From Paenibacillus sp. JCM 18996 (GTDB lineage Bacteria > Bacillota > Bacilli > Paenibacillales > NBRC-103111), in contig BBFE01000005.1 of assembly GCA_001313085.1 (NCBI GenBank), forward strand, positions 60,900 to 124,899: a stretch of DNA of 64,000 nt. Direction: 5' to 3'. The notes under the pieces are model-generated. The model did not search any database. It was given only the letters and a program-made list of their open reading frames with translations, and was not told the origin of the DNA. Positions 9,874 through 20,472 of the stretch are shown here, piece after piece (position 1 is the stretch's first letter; each line of letters starts with the position of its first letter). Position numbers and translations under genes: made by a program.

Positions 9874-10896
9874 ATGCGCAATGTTACGATGGACGATGTT
9901 GCTAAGCAGTGCAAATTGTCCGTAGCGACAGTGTCCCGGGTTTATTCCAATCCCGATAAGGTCTCCCTTAAAAAATCGCGAGAAGGTTTTTTTTCGCGCC
10001 ATTGAGGAGCTTCAGTACCAGCCTAATGCTCTGGCGCGCAATCTTAGAAAGCTGCAAACCAACACAATCCTGGTTGTTATCCCCAACATCATGAACACTT
10101 TTTTTTTCTTATATTTTAAAATCCATACAGAGGACAGCATTTAAAAAACGGTTACCGGGTACTGTTGGGAGATACGGATTCATCAGCGGAGATGGAAGAA
10201 AAAATATTTGCAATTGCTGCAGCAAAAAACTGGTTGACGGTGTCATCTTATTGTACCCCCGCACCCATCCAACCATAATACAGAATATTGCAGAAAAAAA
10301 CATCCTTTTGTTATTGTTGGACATCCACTTCCTGATACTGATATTCCCTTTGTGATTAACAATAATCGCTTAAGCTCACGAATGGCAACCGAGCATTTGA
10401 TTAAATTGGGACATCGCCGAATCGCACATTTTTTTCCGGTCCCTTAAAACTTTCCATCAGCCTGGAGCGGCAGAAAGGATACCTGTCGGCAATGGAGGAC
10501 CATGGGTTAAATATTGATGAAACATTGGTGTGCGAGGGGGATTTTTTTTATCTTGAATCCGGATATGACTTGGCGCTAAAACTGCTCGCTTTAACAAATC
10601 CGCCAACTGCGTTGGTTGCGGCAAGCGATGAAATGGCGATTGGAGCTATAAAGGCCACGAGAAAATTAGGGTTCTCGGTACCCGGCGATTTTGCTGTAAT
10701 AGGGTTTGACGACATTAAGATGGCATCTATATCCGAGCCGCCGCTCACTACGATGGCTCAGCCTAAAGAGGACCTTGCGAGAGAGTCCACTGAAATGCTG
10801 CTGAAGATTATTAAAGGGGAAACGTTAAAGAGCAATCACGTATTTCTTCAGGACGAACTCATTATACGCAATTCTTGCGGCGCCGGTTTAGTTTAA
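9874..10896 (+). CDS. LacI family transcriptional regulator
   Basis: Start at 9874 with GGAGGAGG upstream. The LacI headpiece is plain: NVTMDDVAKQCKLSVATVSRVYSNPDKVS (helix-turn-helix plus hinge region QPNALARNLR). The effector domain shows NTILVVIPN, a DGVILLYPR type strand, ATEHLIKLGHRRIAHFSGP, PTALVAASDEMAIGAI and the end motif FDDIKMASISEPPLTTM. Indels at A/T runs near 9969, 9986, 10099, 10224, 10299 and 10431 break the frame; corrected length is about 335 residues. It is flanked by three copies of the same palindrome, so it very likely controls itself and the importer downstream. Inducer unknown, probably a product of the GHL6 enzyme. Confidence 0.88.
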
Positions 10897-10907
10897 TACG
10901 GTGAAAA

Positions 10908-10936
10908 TGTAATCGATTACAATGTAATCGATTACA
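10908..10936. promoter_or_regulatory. Tandem LacI-type operators
   Basis: Two perfect copies of the palindrome TGTAATCGATTACA at 10908-10921 and 10923-10936, one base apart, between the regulator gene and the importer operon. Tandem placement suggests cooperative repression of the operon starting at 11043. Confidence 0.8.
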
Positions 10937-11042
10937 AAACATACTATTGAATTTTCAAGGAGGTGGTGGATCTCTAGGCAGCGTTTTCAGAAACAGAGCT
11001 TTCGCATGCTATTTATCTAATATCCACAGGAGGGTCTTTCCA

Positions 11043-12368
11043 ATGAAAAAAAGCCATTGTATTGTCCAGCATTCTGTCCCTGGCGCTTGCGGGTTGCAGC
11101 AGTTCAACAACGCTTTCGGGCAAGCAGGGGAACGCGCCGGGAACAACGCCCGATAGCAAATCGGCGGAAGCAGGCAAAAGCGGAGATAAGAAAACTTTGG
11201 AGTTTTGGTATATCGATCCCGGCGAGAAGGAAAAGGTGTATTTGGAAGCGGTTGAGCGATTCAAAAAAAGAAGCATCCGGATGTCGAGGTGAAAACCCTG
11301 CAAACGCCTAACGATACTTACAAACAAAAAATTTGCAGTAGCGATGTCCGGAGGCAATCCCCCGGATGTGTTTCATTCCTGGGGCGGCGGATGGCTTAAA
11401 GAATTTGTGAATCAAGGCAACGTGCTTGAAATCACGAATAAATTCGATGCCAACACGATCAGCAAGCAGGCTTTAGACAATTCTACCTTTGACGGCAAAG
11501 TATACGGTTTGCCACTGGGTCTATCTATTGCTGAAATGTGGTACAACAAAGACATTTTCGCCAAATATAATTTGAAGCCGCCCGCGACGTGGGAAGAATT
11601 TATAAATGTAGTCGATACACTAAAGAAAAAATAAAGTGATCCCGATTGCGTTGGCTAACCAACCGAAATGGCCGGGTGCTTATTATCTAATGTATTTGGC
11701 GGATCGTGCGGAAGGTTCGGACTTGTTCCTGGGCGCTTTCCAGCGTAAGGGACGGGGATTTGACGATCCAGGCTATATAAAAGCTGGTCAATATATTCAA
11801 GAGCTTTCAAAAAAAAGAGGCTTTCAACAAAGGATTCAACGGAATTCCTTATGATGCGGGCCAGGGCCGTCAGCTTCTATACACGGAGCAAGCGGCTATG
11901 ATGCTGATGTCGAATGCATTAGTAAACAATGTCCGACAGGAAGCGCCGAATTTTGAGAAAAAAATTGGATTATTTCAGCTTCCCTACACTGCCCGGCGGC
12001 AAGGGGGACCCTTCCAGCTTCAAGGTGCGACAGCTCCGGTCTGGTCGGTATCCAAGAAATCGAAAAACCCTGAGTTGGCCATCGAATTGATCAAAGAATT
12101 GACTAATCTGGAAACGGCGCAAGCTTATTCTGATCGCACAGCATCTCCTGTTGCAATCAAAGGAGTCACCTACAAAGATGAATACGCCAAACGACTGGCT
12201 GATGCGGTAAATAATGCAAAATCCATTTTCTGGCCTTACGACCAGACTCTTCCAGCGGAACTGGCCGAACTGCATAAGGATACCACCCAGGCGCTGTTCG
12301 GATTGTCAATTACCCCTGAAGAGGCTGCTAAAAAAATGGAAGACAAAGCAAAGCAAGTATTGAAGTAG
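11043..12368 (+). CDS. Extracellular sugar-binding lipoprotein (solute-binding protein family 1)
   Basis: Start at 11043 with AGGAGGG upstream. A short signal peptide ends in the lipobox LALAGC, so the protein is lipid-anchored on the outer face of the membrane. After a Ser/Gly-rich linker the family-1 pattern follows: LEFWYIDPGEKE, MSGGNPPDVFHSWGG, YGLPLGLSIAEMWYNKDIF and LKPPATWEEF. C-terminal ELAIELIKELTN and the helical end EEAAKKMEDKAKQVLK fit the class. Indels at about 11049, 11265, 11328, 11627 and 11811. It supplies sugar to the two permeases that follow; regulation by the tandem operators upstream is likely. Confidence 0.9.
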
Positions 12369-12425
12369 TGCCGGCGGGGAGGAAACTCCCCACCTGTCTT
12401 TATATCATTGAAGGGATGTGAGACC

Positions 12426-13363
12426 TTGGAACAAGTCAATTACAGTAAACCCGCAGTATCGGTTACCTCGGCGAAAAGAAAAAAACTTTGATAAAAAATT
12501 TGACCATCTGCTTATTTCTGGCTCCCGCGGTACTAATCTATATCATTTATATTTTGTATCCTATTTTTTTGGGACATTTGAATATAGTTTGTTCAATTGG
12601 AAGGGCGGGGCGGATAAAACATTTGTCGGGCTTCAGAATTATAAGCAGCTCTTTGCCGATGCAGTTTTCTGGCAGGGTCTTCTGAATAACGTCAAAGTCA
12701 TCTTGACCTCTGTATTTCTTCAAATCCCTTTGGGATTGATCATGGCTTTGATTTTATTTGCTCCTATTCGCGGAAGGCGTTTTTTTTCAAACGATCTACT
12801 TTATGCCCTTTTTTGATGTCTACTGTAGCGATAGGCTTGCTCTGGGTCTTTATGTTCGATCCCTTGAACGGCGCCGTCAACCGCTTGATTAACCTGTTCG
12901 GATTCGAAAATGTAGCCTGGCTTAGCGAAGAGAAGACGCTATGAGCGCCATTATCTTGGTTATTGTCTGGCAGTATGCTCCTTTTTTTACATGATCTTGT
13001 TCAAAGCCGCAATGGTTGGAATCTCCGAGGAGCTCTATGAGGCGGCAAGCATTGATGGAGCGAGCGCTTGGAGAAAATTTTCCCATATTACTTTTCCATT
13101 GCTGATGCCAACGATCGTAACTTCTTCGACTTTGGCTGTAGTAGGTTCATTGAAGGCTTTTGACATCTTTTATATTATGACGGGCGGAGGACCCAACAAT
13201 AGAACGGAGCTGCTCGGCACCTATATGTATAAGCAAGCTTTCGTTCATTTCAATATGGGTTATGGAAGCGCGATCGCGTTTATGATGTTTCTGTTCGCAT
13301 TTATCGCCGCTTCGATGATCCAGGTAATGGAAGCCAAACGAAAGAAAAAAGGGGGCGGCGTAA
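12426..13363 (+). CDS. Sugar ABC transporter permease, MalF/UgpA type
   Basis: A TTG start at 12426 behind GAAGGGA gives a basic N-terminus and a first membrane segment (LFLAPAVLIYIIYILYPIF). The family pattern LFNWKGGADKTFVGLQNY, several membrane helices and the EAA loop ELYEAASIDGASAWRKF follow. The TGGGPNNRTELL loop and a final helix end at KRKKKGAA. T-runs near 12564 and 12781, a lost base pair near 12945 and a T-run near 12981 fragment the frame. The stop TAA shares a base with the next ATG. Works with the binding protein at 11043. Confidence 0.88.
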
Positions 13364-14190
13364 TGGAAGCGACATTCAAACGGATTCCTTTGTATGTACT
13401 TGCGCTCGCGCTGTTGGTGTTTACGGGATACCCGTTTTTTATACATGGTTACGACATCTTTTAAAACGCAGGAGCAATTTTTTTATCGATCCATTTTCGT
13501 TATTCAGCTCGTTTCAATTTGGAAACTACGCGCTCGCGTTTCAGAAAGGCCTGATGAATTATTTCTCCAACAGCGTGATTGTTGCGCTTCTGTCAGTTAC
13601 CTTAACTGTGCTTATTTCCTCCTTGGCGAGTTACCCGCTTAGCCGGTTAAAGTTTCGTTTCGGCAAACCAATGTTTCTTTTGTTTATTTCCGGTATGATG
13701 CTCCCGATTCATTCGACGTTGATTCCTATTTTTTATTCTAACCAAGAACGCGGGTCTGATCGACTCCATCGCAGCGTTAATCGGTCCATATGTCGCGTTT
13801 AGTTTACCGATTTCCATTTTCATCATGACACAGTTTATGTCAGAACTCCCGCGGGAAGTTGAGGAGGCCGCAGAAATCGACGGCTGCAGCCATCGGAGGA
13901 TTTTTTTGGAGCATCATTCTTCCTATGCTGACGCCCGCGTTAGCCACGATCGTCATTTACAATTTTATTCATATTTGGACGGAGTTTATTTTTTGCCCTT
14001 GTACTGATCTCCAGTCCTGAGCATATGACGCTTCCTTTGGGAATGCAAAAAAAATTTTACGGCGAATTAACCGTCAATGTCCCGGCGTTAATGGCAGCTT
14101 TAACTTTAGCAAGCTTGCCGATACTTATCGTGTATTTTATGGCCCAGGAAAAAAATCGTTACAGGTTTGACGGGCGGGGCAGTCAAGTAA
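13363..14190 (+). CDS. Sugar ABC transporter permease, MalG/UgpE type
   Basis: The start ATG overlaps the stop of the first permease. Key segments: YPFFYMVTTSFKTQEQFF, ASYPLSRLKF, MMLPIHSTLIPIF, the EAA loop REVEEAAEIDGCSHRRIFW and a last helix before the end LTGGAVK. Indels lie near 13435, 13479, 13729, 13901 and 14048, and an A7 run near 14150 decides the end: six A gives the stop at 14188-14190 and a compact basic tail. No ATPase gene follows, so a shared housekeeping ATPase is presumably used. The genes at 11043-14190 form one operon. Confidence 0.87.
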
Positions 14191-14436
14191 GTTACCTCCT
14201 ATATCGGCCTATTGATAATACGGTCTCCAAAGACAATATTGAATAAAGTGAGGCTGCAGGATCATTATTTGGAGCGTTGATAAAAGAAAAAAAAGAACTG
14301 CGGTATGTCCGATTACAAAGATGAGAAAAGGATTGTTTTCCCGCCCACAATGTGATACATTGAATTCCGTCAAATATTTTGTCGAAAAAAAATGGGAAGT
14401 GTAATATTTGATATCATCTTTGGGGGGACAATGATC

Positions 14437-15219
14437 ATGGCTTACAACACTCCGCAGAGGATTGCGGAACTAAGCATCGAGGCAGGTAAACGGAAGGTTA
14501 ACTTACCGCTTTCAACCTTGCTGGCCCTGGGTTTTTTTATCCGGTGCCTTTATCGCAGTGGGATTTTTTTATTGGACATCCGTGTAATCGGGAACGTTCC
14601 CAAGGAATGGGGCAGCTTTGCCGGTTTTTTTTGGGGGCGGCAGTTTTTTTCCATTAGGACTCATTCTTAGCGTAATTGCGGGCGGAGAATTGCTGACAGG
14701 GAACATGATGTTGGTATCGCTGTCCACGCTCGCCGGGAAAACTTCATTTGTGCAACTGCTTAGAAATTGGTTTTGGGTCACTTTGAGCAACTTTGTCGGT
14801 GCTGTTTTTTTGTAGCCTATTTCTTTGGACATGTTGTCGGATTGACGGGACAAGGTCCTTTTTTTTGGCAAAAACGCTGTCCATTGCTGACGCGAAACTG
14901 CATGAAACATTTATCCAAAGTTTCATCTCGGCCATAGGCTGTAACTGGCTGGTCGCTCTTGCCGTCTGGCTTTCCTACTCGGCGGAAGATACTGCAGGTA
15001 AAATTCTAGCGATCTGGTTTCCGATCATGGGATTTGTCGCTATCGGTTTTCAGCACGTAGTAGCCAACATGTTTGTCATTCCGGCAGCGATTTTCGAAGG
15101 GCACGCCACTTGGAGATTGGTTAATGAATTTCATTCCTGTATTTCTCGGAAACGCCGTTGGCGGAAGCGTTCTTGTCGCTTTTTTTATACTGGGTGGCCT
15201 ATATAAGGGGAACGAGTGA
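14437..15219 (+). CDS. Formate/nitrite transporter family channel (FocA/NirC type)
   Basis: The start at 14437 (MAYNTPQRIAELSIEAG) is nine bases after a G6 ribosome site; an alternative ATG lies at 14431. The FNT signatures are visible: PLSTLLALGFLSGAFIAVGF, GGELLTGNMMLVSLS and, later, IGCNWLVALAVWLSY followed by GFQHVVANMFVIPAAI. Six membrane segments are expected and can be placed. Five indels, at T-runs 14533, 14564, 14626, 14645 and 14804-14869 plus one missing base near 15112 (TWGDWLMNF), break the frame. It transports small monovalent anions such as formate, nitrite or hydrosulfide; context does not tell which. Followed by its own terminator. Confidence 0.87.
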
Positions 15220-15261
15220 AAAGCCTCAGAATTAAGATGGAAGTTTAATCATTACATAGCA

Positions 15262-15292
15262 AAAAAATCCGTGCGCAGGCACGGTTTTTTTT
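15262..15292 (+). terminator. Intrinsic terminator after the FNT channel gene
   Basis: A7, then CCGTGC, loop GCAG, GCACGG and T8. A textbook bidirectional terminator. Confidence 0.9.
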
Positions 15293-15404
15293 GTTGTTGG
15301 GGAATTATAATTTTTTGACAGATGTAGATAAGGTCATCATTGTACATAAGTGTGTTTGAGATACATTCAACCGCTAAGGTGATGTTGTTTTGCATCGCAA
15401 ATCC

Positions 15405-15790
15405 TCGGTTTTTTTGCCCCTCGGTGTTATATTGTGCAGGATCGTATGAACTTCATCGATATTTTCCTGGTTTAACGGTATGACCACCCGCCGTGCAGTC
15501 ACTCGCGCCGGGAGAGCCGCGCGTAGTGGAAATCATGCATCTAATTTGTCTTCGATATTTTCCCGTTAATCCAGCATGCCGCGGGTCAGCACATACCGGA
15601 AGTCGCAAAGTTTCTGTCCGTTCACCCGAGGGGTGATTTTTTTTCCCCGTTAATCAAAGCAATCCAGCATGCTCACCGTGCTGCTAAAGCCCCGTCCAGC
15701 CAGCCCAGGCCTTCCCATGTCCTGCTGTCGCCATGATCACTAATAAACGAGCCGGATGTCAGAGCAACAGAAAACGTCCCGCATCAACTT
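15405..15790 (-). pseudogene. Possible decayed coding remnant
   Basis: The 750-base gap between the FNT gene and the AraC gene holds no intact gene. Read on the minus strand, coding-like pieces appear in shifting frames with stops: TFSVALTSGSFISDHGDS, EGLGWLDGALA, ITPRVNGQKLCDFRYVLTRG and VVIPLNQENIDEVHTILHNI. The residue style resembles a real protein but I do not recognise the family. It is interrupted around 15481-15530 by a sequence block that also occurs at 32165. Low confidence. Confidence 0.25.
15481..15530. repeat. About 50-bp dispersed repeat, copy 1
   Basis: TGACCACCCGCCGTGCA at 15481 and CGCCGGGAGAGCCGCGCGT shortly after recur at 32165-32214 (the second block with one mismatch, separated by a slightly longer spacer). 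GC-rich and non-coding in appearance. Confidence 0.6.
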
Positions 15791-15967
15791 GTCAAAATGG
15801 AACGATACGTTCTTCCTAACTTGCCGCACGAATTACTCAGTCAAGTGCAGGCAATCAAATTTAATACTTTTTTTGTAACAAAATGGTATTCTATGTGTTA
15901 AAGTAATATTATATGGCGATCCAGCTATGTCGATGCATAATTGATTAAGTGAAGGGAGTGTAAATGT

Positions 15968-16846
15968 GTGAAAGTATATGATTCAGCCGAATGCTTTTCC
16001 GGCAATGAGAAAATCGCCCTTGCCAAAATAATGAACCATCAGCTGGAACCGGAACATACACACACATTTGTCGAGCTGGTCTACATTCGGTCCGGGTCGG
16101 GGAACCATCAGGTGAACGGCCAATCGTACACAGTGCAAAGGGGCGACCTTCTAATGATGAATGTGGGAGACTGCCACTCCTTCCAGGTCGATAGAGACTT
16201 GGAATATATGAACATCTTGTTTGAACCTGACTTCCTCAGCGAACAGTTGTCGGCGGTCGATTCCGCGCGCAATTTTATGTCATTAAAATTATTTCAGGAG
16301 TTCCATGGCAATTTGGAGAATGAGACACCCATGGTGAAATTTCGCGGAAAACGGATGATCGAGGTTGAAGAGCTTCTGGAGAATATGTGCCGTGAATACG
16401 TCGAGAAAAAAATGCGGATACCAGGCGATGTTGACAGGATATGTCACGCTGCTTCTGGCCATGACATTCCGGACGATGCAGGATTATCTGAAGAATTCCG
16501 GGCTGCGTGACGCTTACCACATGCTGCCGAAGATGTTGACGTACATCGAGCGCCATTACGCCGGTCAAATCACTTTGCAGGACTTAGCCAAGCAAAGTTT
16601 TTATTCCCCTTATTATATCAGCAAAAAAATTTTTACGGAGTGCCTGGGCTATACTTTCACGGAATACGTCCAGCAGATCCGATTGCAGGAAGCAAAGCGG
16701 AAGCTCATGGAAACGGAAGACACTGTGGAATCCATTGGACGCAGTGTGGGCTACGCGGATAAAACACAGTTTTTTTCCGGTTATTCAAGCAGTCGTTCGG
16801 CATGACCCCGCAGCAGCTTAGAAAGACAGGTTATAAATTTAAATAA
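15968..16846 (+). CDS. AraC family transcriptional regulator
   Basis: A GTG start at 15968 behind GAAGGGAGTG; an overlapping ATG is out of frame. The N-terminal cupin binds a ligand: EPEHTHTFVELVYIRSGSG and QRGDLLMMNVGDCHSF show the His/Glu and GD pattern. The C-terminal double helix-turn-helix is complete (ITLQDLAKQSFYSPYYISKIF, then VESIGRSVGYADKTQFFRLFK). Indels at A-runs 16405 and 16622 and a T-run near 16770. It stands just before the family-5 importer operon and is the natural activator candidate for it. Four bases after its stop lies a TGTAA-N4-TTACA palindrome. Confidence 0.88.
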
Positions 16847-16849
16847 TAA

Positions 16850-16863
16850 TGTAATCGCTTACA
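16850..16863. promoter_or_regulatory. LacI-type operator-like palindrome
   Basis: TGTAATCGCTTACA keeps the TGTAA-N4-TTACA arms of the operators at 9823, 10908 and 10923. It lies upstream of the importer operon at 17295 and may link that operon to the LacI regulator. Confidence 0.5.
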
Positions 16864-16888
16864 TCATATGAGGCATTTCGCAACCGTA

Positions 16889-17002
16889 TTAGTTTTTTTT
16901 GGGAGTTTATTGTTTGTATTATTTTTTTATTTATTTGTATTTATTTATATTTCTGTTTAGGTTTGTTTTTTTTGTGTTGTTTTGCAGTTGTTTTTTTTGG
17001 AT
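16889..17002. repeat. T-rich low-complexity tract
   Basis: About 115 bases that are mostly T on the plus strand, with several runs of T7-T8. No gene is convincing in 16864-17294 and no clear promoter was picked out. Run lengths here are probably unreliable. Confidence 0.5.
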
Positions 17003-17294
17003 GGAAGAGCAGCCCGATTGTGTACATATTTCACTGGTTATGACTGAATTTGTAGGTCATAAACAGAATGAAAGCGGATTCAGACAAAATGATAGTGGTT
17101 TCAGCCATATCTAATTATCGAATACAATGAATTTTTTTGTCGTTTCCTGGAAGAGAGTGGACGATTTAGCTCTAGTTCAAAATATTCAGAAAATTAGCAA
17201 ATTTAATATTGATTTTTTTTTGGATTCGGAATAAAAAATGAGGTTGAGCCAAAAAAAACTCAAAAAACAATGCCAAAGAATCGGAGGGTTGCAA

Positions 17295-19268
17295 ATGAAG
17301 CTAAGGAGTAAGTCGATTCCGATAGTGCTGTCTTCCGCACTCATGCTCGGTCTCGCGTTGGCGGGTTGCCAGAGCAGCACTGCGCCGACCGTCCCTGCAG
17401 CACAACAGCAGAAGAAAGATCCGCATAAAGACGAGGTGAAGCTTACCGCAGGGGGCGGGGAAAGCACGGCAGCCCCAGCGCAAATTACCGAATTCAAAGA
17501 GTCCCCCTTCTTCCAGGGAAAAGGTCTACCTGCTGTGAAAGACCGGCTGCCTTCCGATTATAAAATCACCAATGAAATTCCGGCAAACCAGATGAAGTAC
17601 GAAATAGGACAATACGGCGGAAACTTGAGAACGGTTACATCCGCAGTGGACTGGGATGCAGACGTATTTGTGATGAGCAACGAGCCGCTGCTGAACACCC
17701 CCGGCATTCTTGGAGACGAGATCACCGGCAATGTATTGAAAGATTATAAAGCTGACGAGGATCAAAAAAACGTTCACATTCAACATGCGGAAAGGGTTAA
17801 AATGGTCAGACGGCCAGCCGGTGACGACGGAGGATGTCCGGTTCACGGTTGAAGACGTACTGAACAACGCCGAACTGACACCGATCTTCCCGGTGTGGAT
17901 GCGAAGCGGCGGGCTGGCCGACGGCGCTCCGATGAAGCTTGAAGTGGTTGACGAGTATACGTTCAAGCTTTCGTTCGACCGCCCGTACGGTGGCATCCTT
18001 ATCCGTTTTGCGATTCAGGCTGGCGCGGTTACACCGAGCTGATCAAGCCCGCTCACTACTTGAAGCAGTTCCATAAAAAAAATATACTCCGATGGAAAAA
18101 AATTGGAGCCTCTGATCAAGGAGGCGCAGTTCCAGCCCGGCGAATGGGTGAATCTTTTTTAACCAAAAAAAGACGTTACAAACTGGAAGCTGACAGACAA
18201 GAAGGCGATCGGTTTCCCAGTGCTCTACCCTTGGATTCAGACGAAGAACACAGAAAATATGACGACGTACGAACGAAATCCTTACTACTTCAAAGTCGAT
18301 CCGGTCGGCAACCAGCTCCCTTATATTGACAAGATCCAAAGCTCGCTCGTGCAGGATATCGAGATGGTCGGCATGAAGACCATCGCCGGAGAAGTCGATT
18401 TCTCCCGCGAATCGGCCGCGCTTATCAAGATGCCGCTTTACAAGGAGAACGAGAAAAAACGGATATAAGGCGAACCTCGCCAACATGCACGTAACTCCTA
18501 CGGATATTTTCCTGAACCAGTCATATAACGACCCGAATTGGCAAAAGGTGGTGCAGGACGTACGCTTCCGCAAAGCGCTGAACCTTGCACTGAACCGGAA
18601 AGAAATCATCAGCACCATCTACTACGGCTTGGCAAAGCCGGGCATTATTGAGGATCCTACATTCGATCTGACTCAGGCAAACAAAATGCTGGACGACATG
18701 GGCATGAAGAAAGGTCCCGACGGCAAACGACTCGGTCCCGACGGCAAAGTGTTCACGATTCCGTTCGAGGTCGGCGCCCAAGCTCCAGATATAGTCCCTC
18801 TGACTCAGCTCATCGTTGAGATGTGGAAGCAGCTCGGACTGGACGTCACGATGAAGACAATCGACCAGAAGCTGTGGACAACGAAGCGCGAAGCCAACGA
18901 GCTGCAGGCCTCGATGATGTGGACGCATACTCCTCTTTGGTATATGGGAGACTGGGGCTTAGGCCTGTGGGGAGCGGCATGGGAGAGCTGGAAAACCTCC
19001 GGAGGAAAGAAAGGCGCGGAACCGCCGGAGAACGTAAAAAAAACTGTATAATCTTATCGACCAAGCGTCCGCGGCAAAGCCGGATGATGCGAAGAAGCTA
19101 ATCGATCAGGTGAAGCAGGAACTGAAGGATAACGTGTATTACTTCATCCCGATTTCCGAAGTGAAACAGCCGCTGATTGTCAATGCAAAGATTCACAACG
19201 TGCCTAACGATTCCAGTTTTGCCATTGCGGCAAACTTCAGCGGAGAGCAGTTCTTTTTTGGCAAATAG
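17295..19268 (+). CDS. Family-5 extracellular solute-binding lipoprotein (peptide/nickel/oligosaccharide class)
   Basis: The start at 17295 has CGGAGGG upstream; an earlier ATG at 17238 lacks one. The signal peptide ends in the lipobox LALAGC. The SBP_bac_5 pattern is clear: QYGGNLRTVTS, FTFNMRKGLKWSDGQPVTTEDVRF, YNDPNWQKVVQDVRFRKALNLALNRKEI, and a C-terminal domain ending NFSGEQFFFGK. Length is about 650 residues after repair of indels at 17765, 18022-18175, 18455 and 19036. Members of this size, next to sugar enzymes, often bind oligosaccharides (e.g. uronates or glycosaminoglycan fragments) rather than peptides. First gene of the large locus. Confidence 0.9.
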
Positions 19269-19471
19269 GAACAAATCCCCAAAAGTGAAGCATACCTTCG
19301 AAGCCTATTCCGACTACTTTTGGGGAGCCCCCTTCATCCACAGAATTGCTTCGCATAATTTCCTATATAGCAAGCAAGCGCGAACCTGGACAGGGGCCCG
19401 AACGGATCGGGTCTGGCCGGGCTGCCGGGTTCGCTTTCTCATTACAGATCACCCTGAAAGGAGGCAACCGC

Positions 19472-20472
19472 ATGCTCAATTACATCTCCTATCGGATCTT
19501 GCAGCTGATTCCACTGTTGATTGCCATAAGCATCATCGTTTTCGTCATCATCCAGCTGCCGCCGGGAGACTTCCTTACCCAATATGTCGCGCAGCTCAAA
19601 AAATGCGGGGAACGACGTTTCGGAGAGCATGATCCTGAATCTGAAAATGCAATATGGCCTTGATAAATCAATGTATATGCAGTATTTCATCTGGATCAAG
19701 AACATTATTCTCCACGGAGACTTCGGCCGTTCGTTCCAATATAACCGGCCGGTATCCGAAGTTATCGGGCCGCGTCTCTCCCTGACTCTCGTCATTTCGC
19801 TCATTTCGCTTGTTTTCGTTTGGCTGGTCGCCATTCCGATCGGTATCTATTCAGCGACCCACCAATATTCGATTATGGATTATGTGTTCACTTTTATCGG
19901 CTTCATCGGTTTGGCCATGCCCGGTTTCCTGATCGCGCTCGTTCTGATTTATTTTATCTTCACACAGACAGGGGTTGCAATTACCGGCCTGTTCTCGCCA
20001 GAGTTTGCCGATGCGCCGTGGAGCTGGGCGAAGATCATGAATATGCTGCCGAGGCTCATTCTGCCGGTTATCGTCATCGGCATGTCGGGCACCGCTTCAC
20101 TCATCCGCGTAACACGGGGCATGCTGCTTGACGAGCTGTCGAAGCAGTATGTCATTACGGCGCGGGCCAAAGGGGTGGCGGAAAATAAACTGCTGTTCAA
20201 GTACCCGGTGAGGATGGCGATCAATCCGCTGATCAGCACGATCGGCTGGACGCTGCCGGCGCTTATTTCCGGGGAAGCGATCGTTGCAATTGTCCTCAAT
20301 CTGCAGACGACCGGGCCGATGCTGCTTAAAGCGCTCATGTTCCAGGATATGTACCTGTGCGGAAGCTTCCTGTTGATACTTAGTGTCATGACGGTACTCG
20401 GCACTCTGATGTCGGATATTTTGCTCGCCGTGGTCGATCCGAGAATTCGCTTCGGGGGGGGTCACGGAATGA
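19472..20472 (+). CDS. ABC transporter permease, DppB/OppB type
   Basis: Start at 19472 with AAAGGAGG upstream. The DppB pattern is complete: YRILQLIPLLIAISIIVFVI, the GDFGRSFQYNRPV motif after the first helix, several hydrophobic helices and the inner loop DELSKQYVITARAKGV that contacts the ATPase. It ends DPRIRFGGVTE if the G8 run at 20454 is read as seven, which puts the stop over the next ATG (ATGA overlap). The A6 run near 19598 breaks the frame near residue 42. It forms the membrane pore with the permease at 20469. Confidence 0.9.

Noticed and set aside
15481..15530. Dispersed repeat as part of a group II intron or transposon
   Set aside because: No reverse transcriptase, transposase or clear terminal inverted repeats are found in the window, so no element type is claimed.
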